The position numbers and the translations under genes are program-made. DNA of 64,000 bases. It comes from Actinomycetes bacterium (lineage in GTDB: Bacteria > Actinomycetota > Actinomycetes > Mycobacteriales > Mycobacteriaceae). The stretch is taken from positions 1 through 64,000 of the forward strand of contig JAEYMI010000004.1 in the NCBI GenBank assembly GCA_023461275.1. The letters run 5' to 3'. Within the stretch, counting starts at the first letter, position 1. Every line of letters starts with the position of its first letter. Below the pieces are notes generated by a model that worked only from the letters and a program-made list of their open reading frames with translations, was not told the DNA's origin and searched no databases. Positions 60,303 through 64,000 of this stretch are shown here, in pieces.

Positions 60303-61178
60303 TCAGTGCGCGCCAATCCTGGTGATCTCAGTGAGCAATTCGCTGACGGCACGCCGGGCGACGTCGGCGGTCTCGTCGTCGAATCCATCGCGCACGTGGA
60401 GGTGTACCGAGACGGTCCCGGCGTCGGGAAGTCCGGTCAGCGCGTGCAAACCGTCGGGTACCGTCGCGACGACAGGGAGCAGCGCAACACCGAGTCCGCT
60501 GCGCGCCAGCGCGAGCACTCCATCGAGCGTGGGTGACTGCGCCGCGACATGACTGTCGACGCCGGCGTCATGCAAGAGACTCAGCGCGCGTTCCCGGATC
60601 CCGCACGGACTGTCGAAGGCGACCAACGAGACCGGATCGGCCGGACGACGCGGATCGACATCCGGTGAGCTGCTGAGCCATTGCAAACCCAAGTCGCCCA
60701 GCGTGATTCCGGGTGCATCGGGTGAGGTGGCGAGGGTAAGGGCGAAGTCGAGGCGGCCGAGCTCGACTGCGTGGATCAGTGCCGGCGACCTGTCGACGGT
60801 GAAGGTGACGTCGCGGTGCGGGTACGTGTCACGCAGCAGGTCGACGAACCGCGGCAGAAGGTGATCTGCGGCATGCTCGGTGGAGCCGATCGAGATCGAT
60901 TGCGGTGCTGGATGAATGAAGCGTTCCACGAGCCGATTGTGAGCAGCGATCAAGTCACGCGCGTCGGCAAGCAGGATTTCGCCGTCGGAAGTCAAGGTGA
61001 GCGGTCCCTGGGCGCGGTTCAGCAGGGCGACGTCGAGCCGGCTCTCCAACGCTCGAATATGTTGGCTGACAGTCGATTGACCCAGGTGCAGCGCGTGCGC
61101 GGCCCGTGTGAAACCGCCATGCTCGACGACCCCGATGAACGTGGACAGGTGGGTGAGGTTGAGCGGTTCTGCGGGCAT
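60303..61178 (-). CDS. LysR-family transcriptional regulator
   Basis: Encodes 291 residues. The N-terminal winged helix is NLTHLSTFIGVVEHGGFTRAAHALHLGQSTVSQHIRALESRL, and the effector domain begins near residue 90 (SIGSTEHAADHLLPRFVDLL). It is divergent from the monooxygenase gene at 61335, with 156 bases between that include a CACCG-N6-CGGTG dyad. LysR regulators beside organosulfur monooxygenase genes usually act as activators under sulfur limitation (family knowledge). Confidence 0.9.
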   Translation of the reverse strand: MPAEPLNLTHLSTFIGVVEHGGFTRAAHALHLGQSTVSQHIRALESRLDVALLNRAQGPLTLTSDGEILLADARDLIAAHNRLVERFIHPAPQSISIGSTEHAADHLLPRFVDLLRDTYPHRDVTFTVDRSPALIHAVELGRLDFALTLATSPDAPGITLGDLGLQWLSSSPDVDPRRPADPVSLVAFDSPCGIRERALSLLHDAGVDSHVAAQSPTLDGVLALARSGLGVALLPVVATVPDGLHALTGLPDAGTVSVHLHVRDGFDDETADVARRAVSELLTEITRIGAH

Positions 61179-61281
61179 GACCGTCCTGGCGTGCGATGAG
61201 TGTGTCGGCGCAGACTGCCGGGCCAGGCTCGTCGTGTCACGTCTTTCGCCTGCGGTGATTTCTGCCCTGTGGCGCCTTGAT

Positions 61282-61297
61282 CACCGGGAGTACGGTG
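61282..61297. promoter_or_regulatory. Dyad in the LysR-monooxygenase intergenic region
   Basis: CACCG, six bases (GGAGTA), CGGTG. It lies 37 bases before the monooxygenase start and is a candidate activator-binding or promoter-proximal site. Confidence 0.35.
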
Positions 61298-61334
61298 CAC
61301 ACCGCCCAGCCAGGGCAGGATCGAGAGGAATGTG

Positions 61335-62693
61335 ATGGCACGGGGATCGACCGGACGCGGCGACGTCATTCTGAACGTCTTCATCTATCCCGCAGGACAT
61401 CACGAGGCGGCGTGGCGTCACCCACTGGCGACGCCGGAGCGCATCTACGACGCCGACTACTACCAGGAGATCGCCCGCACCGCCGAAGCCGCCGGATTCG
61501 CGTCGGTCTTCTTCGCCGACAGCCCCAGCCTGCGAGACACCGTCGAATTCAATGCAGCCGGGCGGCTGGACCCGCTGGTGCTGCTGACGACAATCGCCGC
61601 GGCAACTGAACGGATCGGGCTGATCGCCACCGCGTCGACCACCTACACCGAGCCCTACAACCTTGCCCGCACTCTCGCGTCGATCGATCACGTGTCCAAG
61701 GGGCGGGTGGGGTGGAACATCGTGACCACCGACGCTGCGGGAGCCGGCCCGAACTTCGGAATCAGCCACCCGGACAACGATACCCGATACTACCGGGCCA
61801 CCGAGTTCACCGATGCTGTTCTGGCGCTGTGGGATAGCTGGGATGACGATGCGATCGTGCTGGACCGCGCGGCCGGCCGGTATGCAGATCCCAACAAGGT
61901 GCGACGGATTGACGTGCACGGCCGCCACATCAGTGTGCGCGGGCCGTTGAATGTTCCGCGCCCACCGCAAGGCTGGCCGGTGCTGGTCCAGGCCGGGGCG
62001 TCGAATCGGGGCCGGGCATTCGCGGCCCGCTATGCCGAGGTGATTTTCGCTGCGCAGCAACAACTGTCGGACGGGCAGCACTTCTATGCGGATATCAAGT
62101 CGCAGGTGTCGGCGTCGGGCCGCGATCCCGACGGGGTGAAGATCCTGCCCGGAATCAGCCCGTTCATCGGGTCCACCGAAGCCGAAGCGATTGCGCTCCA
62201 ACGTGAATTCGACGAACTGACCGTGCCCGCGTACGGCCTGCATCAGTTGGCCACGATCACTGGAACGGACTTGTCCCACCTCGACCTCGACGGACCGGTT
62301 CCGTCCGAGTTATTCGCCGATGCGGGGTCGATCGCCGACAACAGTCGGTCACGAAAGCAGGTGGTGGCGACCATCGTCGAACGCGAACGGCCAACCGTGC
62401 GGCAACTACTGCACCGACTCGCCGGTGCGCGCGGCCATCACGTCATCGCCGGAACGCCGGAGCAGGTCGCCGACGAGATCGAAGCATGGTTCACCCAGGG
62501 GGCCGCGGACGGATTCAACGTGATGCCACCGTATTTGCCGGGTGGGTTGTCGGTGTTCATCGATGAGGTGGTGCCGATTCTCCGACGACGAGGATTGTTC
62601 AGCGGGGAGTACCGCGGGACGACACTTCGGGAGAACCTGGGACTGGTACGGCCGGTGGATCGGTCTGCTGGACGGGTTGCGCATTTTGGGTAA
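61335..62693 (+). CDS. NtaA/DmoA-family FMN-dependent monooxygenase
   Basis: Encodes 452 residues from ATG 61335 (a GTG is just before it) behind GAGAGGAA. Landmarks are LNVFIYPAGHHEAAWRHP, FASVFFADSPSLRD, RTLASIDHVSKGRVGWNIVTTDAAGAGPNFG, DPNKVRRIDVHGRHISVRGPLNVPRPPQGWPVLVQAGAS and the C-terminal RENLGLVRP. Related to DszA, DmoA and NtaA; a reductase must be supplied from elsewhere. It is presumably controlled by the divergent LysR regulator. It is homologous to the 12919-14286 product, so two copies of this family occur in the window. Confidence 0.9.
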   Translation: MARGSTGRGDVILNVFIYPAGHHEAAWRHPLATPERIYDADYYQEIARTAEAAGFASVFFADSPSLRDTVEFNAAGRLDPLVLLTTIAAATERIGLIATASTTYTEPYNLARTLASIDHVSKGRVGWNIVTTDAAGAGPNFGISHPDNDTRYYRATEFTDAVLALWDSWDDDAIVLDRAAGRYADPNKVRRIDVHGRHISVRGPLNVPRPPQGWPVLVQAGASNRGRAFAARYAEVIFAAQQQLSDGQHFYADIKSQVSASGRDPDGVKILPGISPFIGSTEAEAIALQREFDELTVPAYGLHQLATITGTDLSHLDLDGPVPSELFADAGSIADNSRSRKQVVATIVERERPTVRQLLHRLAGARGHHVIAGTPEQVADEIEAWFTQGAADGFNVMPPYLPGGLSVFIDEVVPILRRRGLFSGEYRGTTLRENLGLVRPVDRSAGRVAHFG

Positions 62694-62734
62694 GCGACGG
62701 TCGGTCTGTTCGGTCGGTGGACGCGCGCCCGGTA

Positions 62735-62780
62735 CCGGTAGCGAGGTTGATGTGGTGTTGCTACCGCATCCGGTAGCGAG
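62735..62780. repeat. Hairpin with repeated CCGGTAGCGAG
   Basis: CCGGTAGCGAG occurs at 62735-62745 and 62770-62780. GCTACCG (62760-62766) pairs with CGGTAGC (62771-62777) across a four-base loop. The hairpin lies 67 bases after the monooxygenase stop and may be its terminator or a control site for the next gene; no T tract follows. Confidence 0.5.
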
Positions 62781-62848
62781 CGCGTACCGCGTTGCACTAC
62801 GCTGCCGCGTGCAACGGTGAGGACAACATACTGACGGGGTGGTCCTGA

Positions 62849-63931
62849 ATGTCGTCTACTGAACGGTCCGGCGGCGATGGCTCTGACGGCCATGTTCAGT
62901 TGTCGCCCAACGACGTCCATGCAGCCACGCTGAGTGACGCGGCGAATGAACTCGATCTGCGCAGTGCTCGTCTGTCCAACGCGGCCGAATCCTTGTTTGA
63001 CGCCTGGATAGGTCGGTCGGCTGACTCGTACAGGTTGCTGTACGACTCGTGGTCGGACAGCAATGCCGACATGGTCAACGAACTCGAAAAGATGGTGCGT
63101 GGACTTGGCGCGGAGGCAGCGGAGTATCCCGAATTGCGTCGCCGCCGACATCGGCCCGACGATCGGCAAGTGGCAGGAACCGTGAGCGGGCGTTTCACCA
63201 TCTGTTTCGACGAGTTCGCTACGGCGATTGCTGAGATGAAGGCCTATCGCGCGGAACTCGACAGAGCGCAGGCCGAGGTAGCGCGGATGGCGGCCCGCGT
63301 TGAGGCTGGATCGTCGACTGGGACGGGTGCGCGGGAATTCGCTGAGGCGCAAGCGAAGTGGGCATCGCAAGCATCGAGAATCGCGGACGACCTGGACGAC
63401 TTGCGGATCGCGGCAGAGGTCACCGTAAAGAACTACCGCAGTGCGCGGGAGGCTAACCTTGAGATGTTGGGCCGGAGCCGGCCGGGGGAGGCCAGGAGGC
63501 GTGAGGCCAGCAAGAAGGTGGAGATCGACGTCCACGCGCGAGACCGTGCAGGTCGCACCGAACTGCACTATGCCGCCATCGACAATGGGGACGATTATGA
63601 ACCGGTTCGTCATCTCCTCGCTCAAGGCGCGGACATTGACGCGCGAGACTCCAAGGGCATGACGCCGCTCCTGATGGCTGCCCAATACCCCGGAACGAGA
63701 AAGGTCATCGAGCTGCTCATCGCTTCGGGTGCGAGTGTCGCCGCTCTCGACAACATGGATCGATCGGCGCTCATGCTTGCGCTCATGCGGGCCAAGTCCG
63801 TCGAGATCGAACGCCTGTTTCTGGAGGCAGGGTGCGATCCGCACCATCGTGACAAATCCGGTTACACGCCAGCGTCGTTCGTTGACGAGTGCGGCACAGA
63901 AGAGGAGCGGGTCCTATTCAGTGACTTCTAG
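62849..63931 (+). CDS. WXG100-like helical domain fused to ankyrin repeats
   Basis: Encodes 360 residues. Residues about 15-85 have a WXG-type hairpin: helix, WIGRSADSYR, helix with DSWSDSNADMVNELEKM. A second long helical hairpin follows (about 115-210, FATAIAEMKAYRAELDRAQAEVARM). Residues 220-355 form about four ankyrin repeats (RAGRTELHYAAIDNGDD, SKGMTPLLMAAQ, NMDRSALMLALM, KSGYTPASF). There is no signal peptide. WXG100 regions are export modules of the ESX/type VII systems of mycolata; ankyrin repeats bind protein partners. Export and effector function are inference. Confidence 0.7.
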   Translation: MSSTERSGGDGSDGHVQLSPNDVHAATLSDAANELDLRSARLSNAAESLFDAWIGRSADSYRLLYDSWSDSNADMVNELEKMVRGLGAEAAEYPELRRRRHRPDDRQVAGTVSGRFTICFDEFATAIAEMKAYRAELDRAQAEVARMAARVEAGSSTGTGAREFAEAQAKWASQASRIADDLDDLRIAAEVTVKNYRSAREANLEMLGRSRPGEARRREASKKVEIDVHARDRAGRTELHYAAIDNGDDYEPVRHLLAQGADIDARDSKGMTPLLMAAQYPGTRKVIELLIASGASVAALDNMDRSALMLALMRAKSVEIERLFLEAGCDPHHRDKSGYTPASFVDECGTEEERVLFSDF

Positions 63932-64000
63932 GTTCGCGTTGTGGGGCAGCGTTACGGCGACTACCGACTTCAGTAACCCGTCAGCCTATTCAGAATGCCG

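Noticed and set aside
62438..63847. 469-codon frame on the minus strand
   Set aside because: Runs across the ends of two convincing plus-strand genes (monooxygenase and ankyrin protein) and lacks any motif.

Overview
The window is high-GC DNA with GTG and TTG starts, tightly overlapping genes, a mycothiol-type DinB enzyme, an Lsr2-type DNA-binding domain and a WXG100-like protein. This points to a mycolic-acid actinobacterium, most like Gordonia or a relative (inference from gene content; no marker gene is present). I see no rRNA, tRNA or CRISPR array.

Layout. (1) 1-8.7 kb, housekeeping-like: a YbjN/TY-Chap-like protein, a small secreted protein, a secretory-lipase-family hydrolase, a SWIM-SNF2 helicase, an ERCC4 nuclease with an Lsr2-like tail, and a DinB/maleylpyruvate-isomerase-type enzyme. 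A 5 x 21-bp tandem repeat and a long inverted repeat lie between the lipase and the helicase. (2) 8.8-16.1 kb: a polar-amino-acid-type ABC importer running into three luciferase-like FMN monooxygenases and an acetyltransferase, resembling organosulfur scavenging loci. (3) 16.9-23.7 kb: a minus-strand aromatic catabolic operon (flavin reductase, HsaA-like hydroxylase, FAA hydrolase, extradiol dioxygenase, acetoacetyl-CoA ligase). Its presumed FadR/GntR regulator lies just upstream, and two matching operator-like sites precede the reductase. (4) 23.7-24.6 kb: a divergent MarR/VOC pair with two palindromes.

(5) 24.7-51.4 kb and 54.0-55.8 kb form a defence island of mixed and often lower GC. It holds a zinc-hook AAA ATPase with a small RX5H (HEPN-like) partner and a third unknown gene. 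Next is a six-gene minus-strand set: NgoMIV-type restriction enzyme, C5-cytosine methyltransferase, two unknown proteins, an 1825-residue DUF1998 helicase and a Cas4/RecB-like nuclease. The order methylase-unknown-unknown-DUF1998 helicase matches Druantia type II (druM-F-G-E), here joined to a type II R-M enzyme. Divergent from this set is a compact trio (ParB-like, SNF2-like ATPase, DUF3883 nuclease) opposite an HNH-like gene. It matches no named system that I know and is the best candidate for something undescribed. Then comes a nuclease-DUF2075 helicase overlapping an EVE-like small protein, a likely modified-DNA-sensing pair. An Mrr-like nuclease protein follows on the far side of a two-gene ascorbate-type PTS, next to a decayed glycosyltransferase tail.

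(6) 56.2-62.7 kb: a dienelactone hydrolase, two acyl-CoA-dehydrogenase-fold flavoproteins (one DszC-like) preceded by a possible leader peptide, a LysR regulator and a divergent NtaA/DmoA monooxygenase. This appears to be a second organosulfur block. (7) The window ends with a WXG100-like/ankyrin-repeat protein.
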